NCBI GenBank assembly: GCA_035235625.1
Contig: CP141145.1
Coordinates: forward strand, 21,206,563-21,270,562
Direction of reading: 5' to 3'
DNA: 64,000 nucleotides
Origin: Saururus chinensis
Taxonomy: Eukaryota; Streptophyta; Magnoliopsida; Piperales; Saururaceae
Shown here: one piece after another, positions 1 through 11,629 of the stretch
Layout of the letters: the number at the start of each line of letters is the position of its first letter
Numbering within the stretch: the first letter of the stretch is position 1
Program-made: the position numbers and the translations under genes
Notes under the pieces: generated by a model
The model's database searches: none
The model's input: the letters and a program-made list of their open reading frames with translations, nothing else
Told to the model about the DNA's origin: nothing

Positions 1-856
1 GGGTTATTGTTGCGGTGGGCGTGGTGGGTCATGGGTGGCGGTGCTGGATTTGAGGGGATTTGGGGGGAGCTGAAAGATCTCGGAGGATCGATGGAATCGG
101 TCGCAGGGGGAGTGTGCTAGGATCTGGGCGAGAAACGAGCGAGAAGAAGATTTTGCGACGTGGTTTCTGGCTTGCTCTCTTTTTTCTTTTGCTTTACTAG
201 CTCTGCCTTGCTCTGCTTCTCCCGCAGAGATGATGGTGGGGAGGCATCTGCGCCTGCGCCTGTCGGATATGCACACTGAGAGTGAGCCAATTCTCCTTTC
301 GGCTCTGAAAATCTGCCGTTTCTATAACTAGCCCAGCATTCGGCCATGCAGCATCCAGCACCTTCGATTCCTCGTTGGCTCTTTCTGATGCATTTCTGCA
401 GTCCCAGTCTCTCCTCTCGGCTTTCTGATTTCCTTCTTTTGTTTGATCCTTGTCGCCATTTTTTCGTCCCTATTTGAGGACTCCTGGGTCGATGGGTAGG
501 GTGGATTGGTCTTCAAACTGAGAGGTGAGCAGTTGAGAAGTGGTTTATCTCCTTTCTCTCCGTTGGGTTTTTGGGATTTCTCAGAAATTCGAGAGAGAAT
601 CATCTGCTGCTTAATCAATGATTTCTAGTCTCTTTTTCTGGTTTTTGGTTGATGGAGTTTCCTCTGTTTTTGTTTAATGTAGAGCTCGGATACAAACTGT
701 AGTATCCTTCCTTCCCTTCCGATTGGCTTCTCCATCGTCGTGTTGTTCTTCTTTCGTTTTGAAAATCCAGAAAGCTCCATCGCTATTCTTCATTTCCCGT
801 AGATTGAACCCGCCCAAGAGGTCCTCCCTTCCTGTTCAATCGCTCAGAGGTCAACA
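1..856 (+). promoter_or_regulatory. 5' flank and probable 5' UTR of the SPEAR/TIE-like gene
   Basis: This stretch precedes the first ATG of the SPEAR-like gene at 857. It is rich in T and CT runs, as plant leaders often are, most clearly from about 660 to 840 (cttccttcccttccg near 705). No TATA element or start site could be placed with confidence. Open frames on the opposite strand here have biased composition and no recognisable domain, so I treat them as chance. The true promoter may lie partly outside the window. Confidence 0.5.
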
Positions 857-2654
857 ATGGCATTTGTGACTGACTTGGCTTCCTACAGTCATATGGTCTC
901 CGAAGAAAATCACCCACAGTTTGGTCAGGGACTCATGAACGGCCGCGGTGGTAAGAATGGTGTTCGGCCTAGTAAGAAGAAGGCCAAACAGAAGAAGATC
1001 CCTCAGCGAGGGCTTGGCGTCGCGCAGCTGGAGAGGATCAGACTGGAGGAGCAGCAGAAGAAAGAAGCTGGGTCGTCTTCGTCTCTGACGCTCACCCTCC
1101 CCACCGATCTCACTCCTCCCAGCTCTCAATACAACCCTTGCCTTCCCATTCCGAGCTTCAATCTCTACAACATCCATTCCGATCCCACTGTTCCTTCTGC
1201 CGTTCTCTATGCAGTAGGGGACTTCAACACACAGTCGATGAGTTTGGATTCTCCCCAGACGTGGGATGAGATGTGGCCAAACAATCTGGGGACTGAAAGA
1301 TTTCCTTCAGAACCCATGTTTGCAATCGGGTTTCCTTCCTACGGTGAGCCACTTAATCGAGGCTCAAGCTTTTCGGCAGCGAAACCTCCATCAAATCAAC
1401 AGAACCTGGAACAACTTTCACCAACGGTAGGCATCTTGATGCGTATACCATCTCCCAGCTCTGTTTTGTTTACTTTCTCCTGCTCTTGATACTAACATGA
1501 GGACTGGGAATTTGGTGGGTATCTACCGCAGGTGAATGTTTCGTCAACACATTCATCATCTTCTGGAGTTAATCTTCAGATAGAGCCCCCTTCAAACCAA
1601 ATATACTTGAGCAACACCACTACTGCCTGGCCTAAGGATGAGAAGGTATCCGTTTGTGCTGTTCAACTCACTTTCCATCCGCACAACTATTTCTGCTTTG
1701 CATATTTGTGATGGAGTTTTTATGGATCATGGGTTTTGCGAGGTTCCATTAACCTTTTTGAGTAGTCTTTTACAATCAGATGTATATGTTCTTGTGAAGT
1801 TGGAGTTGTGCTTGCTTGTTTGGATAGTTTGGACATAGTTGTATTAGATTGATTGCATATTCTGTTTGCTAATTAAGCAAGTGCATAGTAGATGGTCGGC
1901 ATGAAGCGTCCTTTGTCATGCTCTTTGGAAAGCTCTCCTGGTAACCCTGCTGCCTTCCAGTGGAGCACAGTGTCCCCATTCGCCCCATATTTGAGCAGGT
2001 ACTCTGATTGCACTTGCTGGTCAGAGATATCCAAATATGATTCGGGAAGCACAGCATCAAGGTGAAGTTTGATGTAATCTTGTCTTCCCCAGTAATGACG
2101 ATTGGCAAAGATGCTAATTCGCGATGCTTTCATTATATCACAGGGATAGCCGAGGTCCCAGCTCAAGCAGAGTACAGCTTGGTGACTCAGACCCTGTTAA
2201 CTATGGTGAAAGCAATGAAGCTCTGGATGGTGGATTTCTCACATTGGGCCCACCTGCAGACCCGGAGAACCCTAAATCCCAGCAGCAGTTGACTTGGACA
2301 AGTCCAGGCCTACAAGGCGAACATCTCTTCTACTCTTCCCATGTAAGACACAGAGAACTCAATTCATCGGTATCTCTATCATCTACGTTCCAATTTCCAA
2401 TATGATGTCCTAAGTTGAATTCATGTGAATGCCCAATTTGCTTTTATCGTTAGGGAAACATGGAGGGCATAACCATCCGGGCCAGTGGGAGTATACAGGC
2501 ACAATCTCCATCCCCACCTCTATGGTCAGTGCTGCAGTCACGGCAGCCAATCTGTTACAGCTTTTTGCCTCTAGGTCCCCTTAGCAATTGTGACGTTCAA
2601 AGTGAAAGAATGGGAGATGGCCTGAAGAGTGTAGATCTCAGTCTCAAGCTATAA
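857..2654 (+). CDS. SPEAR-like: SPEAR/TIE-family EAR-motif transcriptional repressor, 5 exons
   Basis: Five exons join in frame: 857-1426, 1532-1645, 1892-2061, 2144-2342 and 2454-2654 (1254 nt, 417 aa, stop TAA), all with GT-AG introns and matching phases. The N-terminus carries the SPOROCYTELESS-type motif (residues about 40-69: a lysine-rich stretch, then KKIPQRGLGVAQLER). Exon 3 begins MVGMKRP (from residue 229), a block I recall from TIE proteins. The C-terminus ends VDLSLKL, an LxLxL EAR motif at the last residues. A second LxLxL (LTLTL) lies at about 77-81. Family knowledge: these nuclear adaptors bind TCP factors and recruit TOPLESS corepressors in leaf and sporocyte development. Exon 3 overlaps a clean 97-codon opposite-strand frame that could mislead gene finders. 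The exact family member is not resolved. The gene is convergent with the NCL gene downstream. Confidence 0.88.
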
Positions 2655-3820
2655 TCAGCCTGTGACAAAAACTGCAGTGCACTGACGATGGGGCCACAAA
2701 ATTTGAGAATTTTGATTCTAGTAAGTTGAATTCATGTGTAGCAAGCAGTTGAATAGCATTTGTAGCAAATTTTGATGGCTTAAGAGATGGAATCAGACCC
2801 CCAGCGAGGGAACAGAAACGTGAAAAATATTTTGGACTATATAAGCTGCAGTTTTTGTCGACAGATTGGGAGTATAAGACAATATTGTAAAATCTTTGTT
2901 CCTGTGTATCTATTTTATTACCTGAGTTCGTGCTTTCACCATACTTAATGAGCCATTACAGAATGGAAAAACTAGTAGAAGGGAAATGCTAGTTATCCCA
3001 AGTTCATGAAGAAATGTTGGAGTGCTCGCAAGGAGGTAGGCATAGCACTACCTTAGAGAAAATGCGCAACAGCCTCCTCCGAGCAGAGGACAATAGTAAC
3101 CAATACTTGGCCTGCCAGCCCCAACTTTAGTGTTAGAACAGTGTTCAATTTACAGGGTCTGACGATGATCTATTCATACTCGATTTGTCCTTCATTTCCA
3201 TTTTCTTCTATGAAAATCTGCAGTTCATAGGGAAAATATACAAAAACCTAGCTGTGCTTAGACAGGCCCAAATTTCCCGGACAGGCTAGGTTAATGATAG
3301 CATTCCACTAGTCCCACTGAGGGTCCACAAGAAAAAGGTGCCGAATACTTTCATCCTGGTGCATTTCTAGGGAGAAATCTTCCTATTTCGAATATGATTT
3401 GGACTAAATATGAGATGCAACTCTCTTTTTATTCCAACATTTCAAGCTAAAACGAATAAAAATTCCACAAAAGCAAATTCAACAAAACCAAACTCCAAAA
3501 TGATCGCGCTTGCTAACACCAATGATGCTACTTTCTTTTCCAAAGAAAGTTTTTCGAAACAAAAGGAAATATTTTTTCTTCAAGATTATTATATTGTTCC
3601 AAGCAAAAAACATACCCTTGACCTTACAGTTAAAAGTTGCAGTGCCCAAACATCATCCCTCAAAATTAGTAAGCAATCTAAAAACCACTACCCCAATAAG
3701 ATAATACCAATTAGTGCAAAGACATTACTGCAACGAAATTTGCAGAGCAAGAAGAAAGAACTCTGATACTCCTAGGGAGCCACCCATATCAACATGGTAA
3801 CCTTTGTAAGCAGATAGTCT
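2655..3820. other. Convergent intergenic region between SPEAR-like and NCL genes
   Basis: Two genes end tail to tail here, so this 1.2 kb holds both 3' UTRs and terminators. The SPEAR 3' UTR probably runs to about 2900-2940, where TG- and AT-rich sequence resembles a plant poly(A) region, but no signal is certain. The 118-codon frame at 3410-3766 is rich in Lys, Asn and Ser with no recognisable domain. It is probably noncoding. I see nothing else. Confidence 0.5.
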
Positions 3821-6800
3821 TTATGACCAACCACATACATAGTCGAGAACGTACACAAGCACAAGAGACACAGGGTACAAAACGAAAGCCAGAGAGCAGG
3901 TCCATAGAGGGAATTTGGTACGGAAGCTGGCAAAGAGACCCATGGCTACTGTCACAAGGAGAATGATTAGCACCTCAGCAGAGAAGTCCCATGTCAACTG
4001 TCGGATATAAACAAGTGCCAAGAAAACAGCTAAACAAAGGGTATTGTTCATTGTCACTGCACCGTAAATCTGCACAAAGTTACAGCATCAATGTCAACGT
4101 CAAAAACTATTATCAGACTCCACAACGAAGCAAAAATAAGACATTAAAACAAAGCATGAATCAGAGAGAGAAGTAACACGACAATCACTTTAAGCTTTTA
4201 CAAGAAGATAATGGAGATAATTGACGGATACTAACCTCAGAGTATGTTAAAGAAGTACTTCTCTGCTTCTTATGGCTTGCAAATATAATGGCTGACACAG
4301 CTTCGCTGGAGTTGGTAGCCAGAGGCATGGCAATGAATGAAATGAAGAAAGATGGTATACTTGTGGCATCAGAGAAATTATCAACAACATCCACTAGTGG
4401 GTCAGCAAAAGCTGCTGCAATAACAGTACCAAGGACCAACAACATCACTGCTTTAATGATAATCCATCTTGGATTATCAACAGACTCAACGACCTCATCA
4501 CTCTCTCCGAGCAACATATCATGCTCTTCTCTTGTTAACTGCATGTGCACATGTATTTTAAATACGAAGTCAAAACAGAAAACAAAATCTTATCCGCTTT
4601 TAGTAAATTACCCGTTGATACTCGTCAAGAAACTTCATTGAGAAGTTACCCGGATTTGCAACTACACGCCTTGCTTCATTAATCCATTTTGAAATTCCAA
4701 TATAGAACTCATTGTAATCAAGATTTTCATTTTGATCTTCATCAAAATCAGACATTATCTTTTCTACTGCATCTTCTTGATCAAATTCTATCTCCTCAAA
4801 CCGCATTCCTACAATAAGGGATGTCAACTCGGCGTGTGAAATTGTGCCATTCTTATCTAAATCAATTCTGTGAAACAGTCTGTAACAAAGAAGAAGAAAC
4901 ACCGTGAACACAATAAATATAAGGTGAATGTCCTCAATTCTAAAGAGAATCTATGGAATACTAACTTTTCAATGCTAGTCTTGTTAGGTTCACCCTCAGG
5001 GGTAAGGAGCTTTCCAAGCAATTGCTTTTGCCAGTGTTTTAACAGAACTGACCGGACATGCTTATGCTTTGCATATGCTAGCCTTCTTGTCTGAACCCAA
5101 GGGTCAAGGATCTGCACAGATATAGAGACAAAGACTCTATTAATGACCACAGAAGCTTGTTCATTTTCTACATGCCGGTGTCTATTTCAGTCAAAGTAGC
5201 AAGTCATTTGTTTTAGACATCCACAGAAGTTATAACTTTGTTTTGAAGTTTAATTAGTGCAGATGGGGGGAGCGTTTTCACCCTCAAAAATGAAATCGTA
5301 GCACTGGAAAGTGGTAATTGTGAGGTACCTGATAAAGGCAGTATGCAAGTAGGAAAACCACTGCAACAACAAGAGCGACCAAGACAGCTAAACGTCTTCC
5401 AGACGATGACTTAAAAATTTGAGGCAACTGAACAATGATAAACGGAATGATAGAGATAACCATAATGCGTGCAGCAGAACTAGTTTGTTGATCTGTAGAA
5501 ATACCAGTCCCTGGAAAGATGGAAAAACATGCAGTTTAGGACAAATTATAAATTGTCGTATGCAAGTGTTTTCCCAAAAAGCAAATTCAACATAGAAAAT
5601 AACAATGACCGACATGCATCCTCATTATCCCAATTAACAATTTCATTGAATGCAAAAATGCATATTTGATTATTTCTATGCATCCTCATTATCCCAATTA
5701 ACTATTTAGAAAAATGAGCCATTGAAGCAATATTAAACTGGTAAGCACATCAACTAGAGGATTCATAGAACCACATGAAGGATGAAAGTGTAATTCGTAT
5801 AATTATCTCTTTATAATATCAAAAGTTCTTTATAAAAAGCATATAAATGCCACATATCATATTTAAAATCATCTGCATCATTACCACCACCACCTTATCC
5901 CATTTGTTCGGGGTCAGCAACATGGATTCTGCTCCGCCACTAGGCCCTGTCATAGACCATTTTCACATCTAATTCACACATTGTCAAGTCCTTTCTCTTT
6001 AGCTAGTTTCATGTCATCTTAGACTGTCCTCCTTTTCTTCTAGTAGCCTCTACCAATGCCTAATTTTATCACCTTAGTGCATAGTTTGCAAGCTTTGGAC
6101 TTGATCAAACCATCTTAATTAACTTTCTTAGTTTACCACTGATCAATGCTTCTCATAAGTTCTCCTTAATGTGGTCATTTCTAATATGATCCTTAACATT
6201 CTTTGAACTCATCTTAACATTCCCATTTCTACAACATTCATCTTCTTTGTTGCAATAGAACATTCATCTTATTTATATGGTTTTTATTTGTTGTCAAACA
6301 TGCTATGTCGTATTTTACTTCTCATTGTTGTCCTATACAATAAACCTTCTAATTCAATAATGATCTTCCTATTGCAAAGCACATCTAAGTTGCTCTAAAC
6401 TTTAGCCACCCAGCCCTAATCCTATAAGCAAGATTTTCATCTATGATTCCATTTATATCAATCATTGAGACCAGATAACTAAATCGATCACACAAAATTA
6501 TTTCTCCATCTAAATTAACAGATGTTCTGTTTTTAGTAGCCTCATTTAGCTTTGCATTTTAGATATTCAATCCCAGTTCTAGTAATCCTAAAACCCTTAC
6601 ACTCCATGCTTCCCTAACTTCCTAATAACTCCTTCTCTGGAAATGATTATTGATAGTATATCATCAGCAAAAAATCATGCACCAAGAAACATCTTCTGAA
6701 ATAGTTCATTCATCATTAATGCAAAAAATGTAGGCTTCAAGCCGATCCTTGATTTAAATCTAAAAAAAATGGTATGCTGGAAAATCTAATAATTGGAATT

Positions 6801-8858
6801 CATATTCGTAACCAAACTATCTATAACCACAAACAATCTAATTTAATGAGAATCAGACCACTTCTATTTAATCAATCATCTACTTTGTCTGTATTGCAGA
6901 GCATAAAATTTTAACTGATGAACCAATTTGAAATTAGCGGTATACAAGATTTGCAGACTTCCACAAACAGATTAAATTTATTCCTAGCATGCCCATCACT
7001 GTCCAAAATAGGGACAATGGCCACCCCTGTTCTGACATCCTTTTTCAAAAAGCCCTTTGCATGAGAATGCTAGAACATTAACATTGTAAGGAAAAAAGCA
7101 TATTGCAGATGCAGGATGATCATTCTCATAAGCAAAGTAAAGTGTTAAATCCAATTGAACTAAATACTATATATGAGTAGATAGTGGAAATCAAGAGTAA
7201 GAATAAAAACAATAAGTTATCTAGAGTTATTCCAGAGGAAGGTATGATCACAGATATTTGCAATTGAATCACCAAGTAGAGATATACAAAAGGTAGATAC
7301 AATCAGCATCAGACACACAAGTAAAATTAGTAATCATTTGTTAAGTTAACCAAATGAATATGGAGTAATAGCAATTGACTCGATTAGCAAGATACCAGTC
7401 AACGAGAACTGTGGTGGAGATGAGTTTTCTGATAAATTGACCTTCCCAACAAGAAGACAAGAACCCCATAATACTGTCAAAAGCATAACAGTAGACCCAG
7501 CAAGTAAACCCATTCCAATCAAAACCTGTTGCTGAGCAATCTCTTTAGTGCCAGAAAGTCCAGATACTGCAGCAAAATACATGAATATATATTAGATATC
7601 ACAACTTTTTCGCTTTGTTTACATGAATTTTTATGGAAACAAAGCATTTATACCCATGATAACAGAAATTTTCGAACAAAGATAAATGTCATGCGGAAAA
7701 ATGCTAATCAATATCATACTTATTTAACTTTAAAACATTTAGTATTTTCGTTCCTTTGGACCACAGAGCTTTTAACTTATCTAATCAGTGCGTAGATAAC
7801 TTGTCAGTGTTATGAACTACTCAAATTCGGCCTAAATAATGTATCCAATATAAGAAAAACTTGAGGGAGAAGCGCAGGTTAAAAGAAGATATGAGGGAAG
7901 TCACTGAAAAATGGGAAAAACCAAAGAAGAGGGAGTTTCATGAGATGCTCCTCTCCTTACCATCTCTCATTAAAAGAGTCAACCAACCATCAACCACTTG
8001 CAAAAATGATCCAAAGATACTTCCGTAGTCGTCACCAATATACACCTTCTACTAACATACTCAGGTATGGTTCACCAATTTTATTGCGGTTCAAATATGT
8101 TGTTTCTAAAAGAACAACATTTAGAATTCTGGGGAGATAAATTGGCAAAAATATTTTATCCAAATGACATAGAAGCCTGTTAAGGAGAAATGCCAACACA
8201 AAAAAAAAAACTAGCAAGGCCGAGATATAATTTCGAATGAGATTAAAACCAAGATTTAACAAATCATAAAACAAAGAAATTGATACTATCATCTTCCAAA
8301 TTCAATCTGACATTACTTAACATCTTGCTATATAGACTAAAACCAAAGCTTGACGCGAACTCTGAAAAGACAATTTTTCAAGAAAAAACATGAGGAAAAC
8401 AGAGTAAGGAACCAAAGTAGCAGACCCAGGATGAGGATGGCATCAGGAAGGGCGCCGAGAATGGGGAGGAAGAGACCCCCGACGATGCCGGGGCCGAGTA
8501 CCTCCAGGAGGAGCTCGCTCCCTGAGGAGAGGTAGGTGGCGGCCATGAACATGAGGTAGCCATAGACTATAATGAGGAAGAGATTCCCAAGGACTGATTC
8601 TGTACATGGAAGGAAGCCATATGTCTGCTCGCATGTCTCCGAGGAAGAGAGCCGGCCGATGCGGAGGAGAGAGGCTGGGAAGAGCTGGTGGACATTGTTG
8701 TCGTCCCCGTCGGATACCAGGGTGGTGGCGGGCTCGTTGATGACCCGGCCGTGAACCAGGCCCGCCAGGAGGAGGACGACGAAGAAGAGGTGGCGGTGGC
8801 CGTGGCCGTGACCCCGGCCGCGGCCGCGGCGGTGGAAGAGGAGCGAACATATCGCCAT
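3821..8858 (-). CDS. NCL: EF-hand sodium/calcium exchanger-like protein (NCL), 7 exons
   Basis: Seven minus-strand exons join in phase: 8858-8426, 7566-7396, 5510-5329, 5111-4966, 4879-4612, 4538-4236 and 4069-3821 (1752 nt, 583 aa). Plant NCL proteins are about this long. Residues 22-37 form a hydrophobic signal-like segment. Two exchanger repeats are visible: a helix with GGLFLPILGALPD at about 127-139 and its partner with PLATNSSE in exon 6. Between them lies a soluble region with two EF-hand loops, DLDKNGTISHAE (317-328) and DEDQNENLDYNE (357-368). The protein ends with further hydrophobic helices. Family knowledge: NCL-type proteins are membrane Ca2+/cation exchangers of the CaCA superfamily tied to salt and calcium homeostasis, with the EF-hands as probable Ca2+ sensors. 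No frameshift or lost motif is seen. Intron 2 (7395-5511) is long because it holds a LINE relic. The gene is likely functional. Confidence 0.93.
5880..6760 (-). mobile_element. Decayed RTE-type LINE fragment inside NCL intron 2
   Basis: Read on the minus strand, 6750-6650 translates to a degraded reverse-transcriptase core ending in FFADDI, the YxDD-like catalytic box of LINE reverse transcriptases, preceded by an ALMMNEL-like helix. The other end (5880-5960) has the short CAC-rich tail and the ggggtcagcaacatggatt-like sequence that I associate with plant RTE-type LINE 3' ends. Stops and frameshifts make it inactive. It lies in the same orientation as the host gene and is spliced out with the intron. 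Confidence 0.7.
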
Positions 8859-8926
8859 GATTTTTGCCCGGGAAGGGAGGAGAAGGCGATGAATATGAAG
8901 TGTCTGACTGTCCGATCTGATCTGTG

Positions 8927-8932
8927 TATATA
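8927..8932 (-). promoter_or_regulatory. Candidate TATA box of the NCL gene
   Basis: On the minus strand GGCTATATACAC lies about 70 bases upstream of the NCL ATG at 8858. That leaves room for a transcription start near 8895 and a short 5' UTR. Position and sequence fit a plant core promoter, but no start-site data exist here. Confidence 0.5.
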
Positions 8933-10990
8933 GCCAGAACTGAACGTGGCCATAATGTAAATGCCCCAGTGATTGCCTTTAATTACGAACGAGAGACATC
9001 CTGAACCGGCGGGTCAACATCATTTCTTTTTGGACCGTGTTTCATAGAGGGCCCATTAGCCCGCGTTTTTTTTTTTACTTTTTGATACGGTTTACCTTTG
9101 GATTGCTTAGGAGCCCAGGAAAGAAAACAGATCGCCAAGCGTTCCGAGTATCAGCGATACATATCGAGTGTAGATGATACGCATGGACTGCGAATCGGCA
9201 CCACCTCCGATACGGCGAATATGCTTACGCACGGGTTAACGAATGCTGACACTATCTTTTTTTTTGGAATGCAAACGCATTATCTAGTTAACATTCTGCA
9301 CAGTTCATATCTACTATTAAAACTTAATTATTAAGGGATTAATTGAGACAGTTCTAAAGAATGAATGCATATTAGCTACTTTTGAGCCGTATTAATCCGA
9401 TACTTTCAAATGGTCCTTATACATTACCAGTCTTCAAAGGTGCGATAAGTATCGCATATGTAAAATATAGCATACAATAAGGAAAAAACTTAGTCAAAAT
9501 TGCAGTTTTAGTGAGTTGTAGCTCTTTGGTCGTCAGAACATGGTCGGACAGCTAAAGTTGCAGCTTTGGCTAGGCATCCTTAAATTATAAAGTGGATGAT
9601 ATGCATAGTGAATTGATAAAGTGATGAACAGGCGTATTGCATATGTTTCTAAGCTTTAGGAGTTCTGCTCCCGTAGTCATGTCATTGTGTGTAAAGATTC
9701 TAAAGCAAGCAGGAAAGTTTGATTGAACTTGTCTTTGATTTGACTCAGTTTGTATTTTTGACTCAGTTTGTATTCAAGCTCAAATTCAAGTTCGTCAAGC
9801 TAAGCTTAATCGCACAAGTGTTAGTCTCGCATTAGTGCGAACCTTAAATAAAAACTTGCACCTACAATGTGTTCGTCAAACTACCTATATATTTTTTGTC
9901 ATTCTTGTTTCGACTTCTTCTATTATATTATACTCTACCTATAAAGACACGTAGGGTCATAGGCGAGTTAGCATACAGCTAACATGTCGCAAACTATCAA
10001 ATCTCGCACTGATTATGGGGAAGGCGGGCAGATAAAAATTTGCCTACTTACAGTGGTTGCGCTATCACGTATAAACGGATCTCTCTCTCTTCCTATTAAG
10101 ACAGGTTGTCCAACAAAAAAAAAAAAATAACTCCCATCATGTGACAATAGAGGCCACCTACTCTAGATGTAGGTGGACTCATGGGGAAAATGGTAGAGAT
10201 GGGTAAAGTGGTACCTATGGAAGTCACTTTGGGTTGTGTATTTTTAATATATGACCTAATCCGGTCTTAATGAAGTGGGTTTGGTTTTACTAATATAGTA
10301 AATAAATTGGGTTTAGGTTTTAATCCTTACCAAAAGACCCAGTTGGGTTGGGTTTGGGTACCCGACCCGAACTTGACTTGAGTAAGGTATAATAGTTAGC
10401 TTATAATCAATATTTTATTAAAATTTATGTGTAATTTTTATTCTCTAGATGCTTTGTGTAAAAAAATGCTTAGGGTTACTTCAATGAAAAATTTAATGTG
10501 TTAGCAATATAAGTAGATTCTAATATAGGGCTGAGATTGGTTTTTAATAGAATAAGAAAATTGTGTGAAACCCAATTCCATACAACCATTGATACAATTC
10601 AAAAGTTAGAAGAAATTTATAAATGGTAATGGGTTTGGATTACAAAAACCAAACCCGATGGCAACTCGAGTCACATAAAATCATTATTTTAAGAAAACGG
10701 CCCGGCCCAGCCAATCGGACCGGGTTGGAGTCCACTTTTGGGCCAGGTCATTTAGCATAAACGGATTTCTCCCGGCCAACGAGAAAAACCCGGGCCAAAC
10801 TTTGAAACCACCACTTGAAATTAGAAGCAGTGATGCTACTATATTTACGTCTATTTACCGTTGGACCGGTCCGTCCGGATTTTCAAAACAAAAGGTCAAT
10901 TTGATGGCCAGCCCCAGCCCGTGGGTTTAGCATTCTTCAATTAAAATCCGGCCCAACCCATAAAGCCCAGCAGTCTTTTCGTAAAGAAAA
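8933..10990. other. AT-rich intergenic region, no gene found
   Basis: No supportable coding region. The NCL promoter occupies the first few hundred bases. Around 10240-10800 there are repeated gggtttgg and cccgacccg motifs and their complements (for example 10290-10390 and 10620-10700), which look like the interior of a diverged nonautonomous DNA transposon, but I could not find its ends. Confidence 0.4.
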
Positions 10991-10999
10991 ATACTTTGA

Positions 11000-11300
11000 G
11001 GACGTGAATATTCACACGTCAAAATACTACTTTGTCACCTTCACGTTAAAATACTATTTCATCACCTTCACACCGTTGATGTGGTGAAGTAGTCTTTTAA
11101 CATGTGAATCTTCACGTCAATAACATTACTCTTTGGTAAATTACAAAAAATGACTCTCATAAGATGTATCCAAACTGTCACCTTCACACCATTGATGTGG
11201 TGATGAAGTAGTCTTTTATAACATGTGAATCTTCACGTCAGAATAACATTACTCTTTGGTAAATTACAAAGAATGACTCTCATAAGATGTATCCAAACTG
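11000..11300. repeat. MITE-like inverted repeat with a tandem duplication
   Basis: The left arm near 11000-11040 (gacgtgaatattcacacg...) is complementary to 11084-11119 (...gtgaatcttcacgtc), giving a small foldback. The right half is then duplicated in tandem: the unit starting caccttcacacc at about 11063 recurs at about 11178, with repeat length about 115-123 bp and a few indels. Shared sequence includes tctttggtaaattacaaa and catgtgaatcttcacg. No coding content. The class is not assigned. Confidence 0.6.
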
Positions 11301-11404
11301 TTTAAAGCAGTTTACAAAAAAAAACCATGTTCAAAGCAGTTCACAATTGCCAGCATGCTGTGGCCCAAATTTTCAATTCTCTGGTGTCTCCATCTACAAG
11401 TATT

Positions 11405-11629
11405 AAATTTTATGTTCTTTACCGACAGTGAGCGTAACCCAAAGAGTGTACAGGAGTCATTACTATTTAAAATTAATTGTGCATACCATTAATGTACCCC
11501 TAACGTTAACGTATGTAAGTTAATGCACCTCTATGTTAACGTGTACTAACTTATATACCATAGATTTTGTAGATGGACAGCTTTTATGCCTCCCTCTAAG
11601 CTCACTGTCTAGAATACAAAATGCTTCCC
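11405..11629. mobile_element. MITE, copy of a dispersed family (gctttttttatgctct-type ends)
   Basis: The left end reads ttttatgttctttaccgaca followed by gtgagc. The right end, read in complement, gives gggaagcattttgtattc followed by a matching cagtgagc. The same terminal pattern occurs at 22722-22942, 40146-40369 and, as a half copy, near 34870. It is about 225 bp long, has no coding capacity and is diverged from the other copies. Confidence 0.55.

Noticed and set aside
4..618. Several minus-strand frames in the SPEAR 5' flank
   Set aside because: Biased Arg/Lys/Ser composition, no domain, overlapping frames. They look like chance in a CT-rich leader.
1873..2166. A 97-codon minus-strand frame with protein-like composition
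   Set aside because: It is the antisense of SPEAR exon 3 and the next intron. The plus strand encodes the recognisable MVGMKRP block and splices in phase.
8567..8953. Alternative frames with Pro/Arg- or Ser/Ala-rich text at the NCL start
   Set aside because: They are shadows of NCL exon 1, whose frame continues correctly across six splice junctions.
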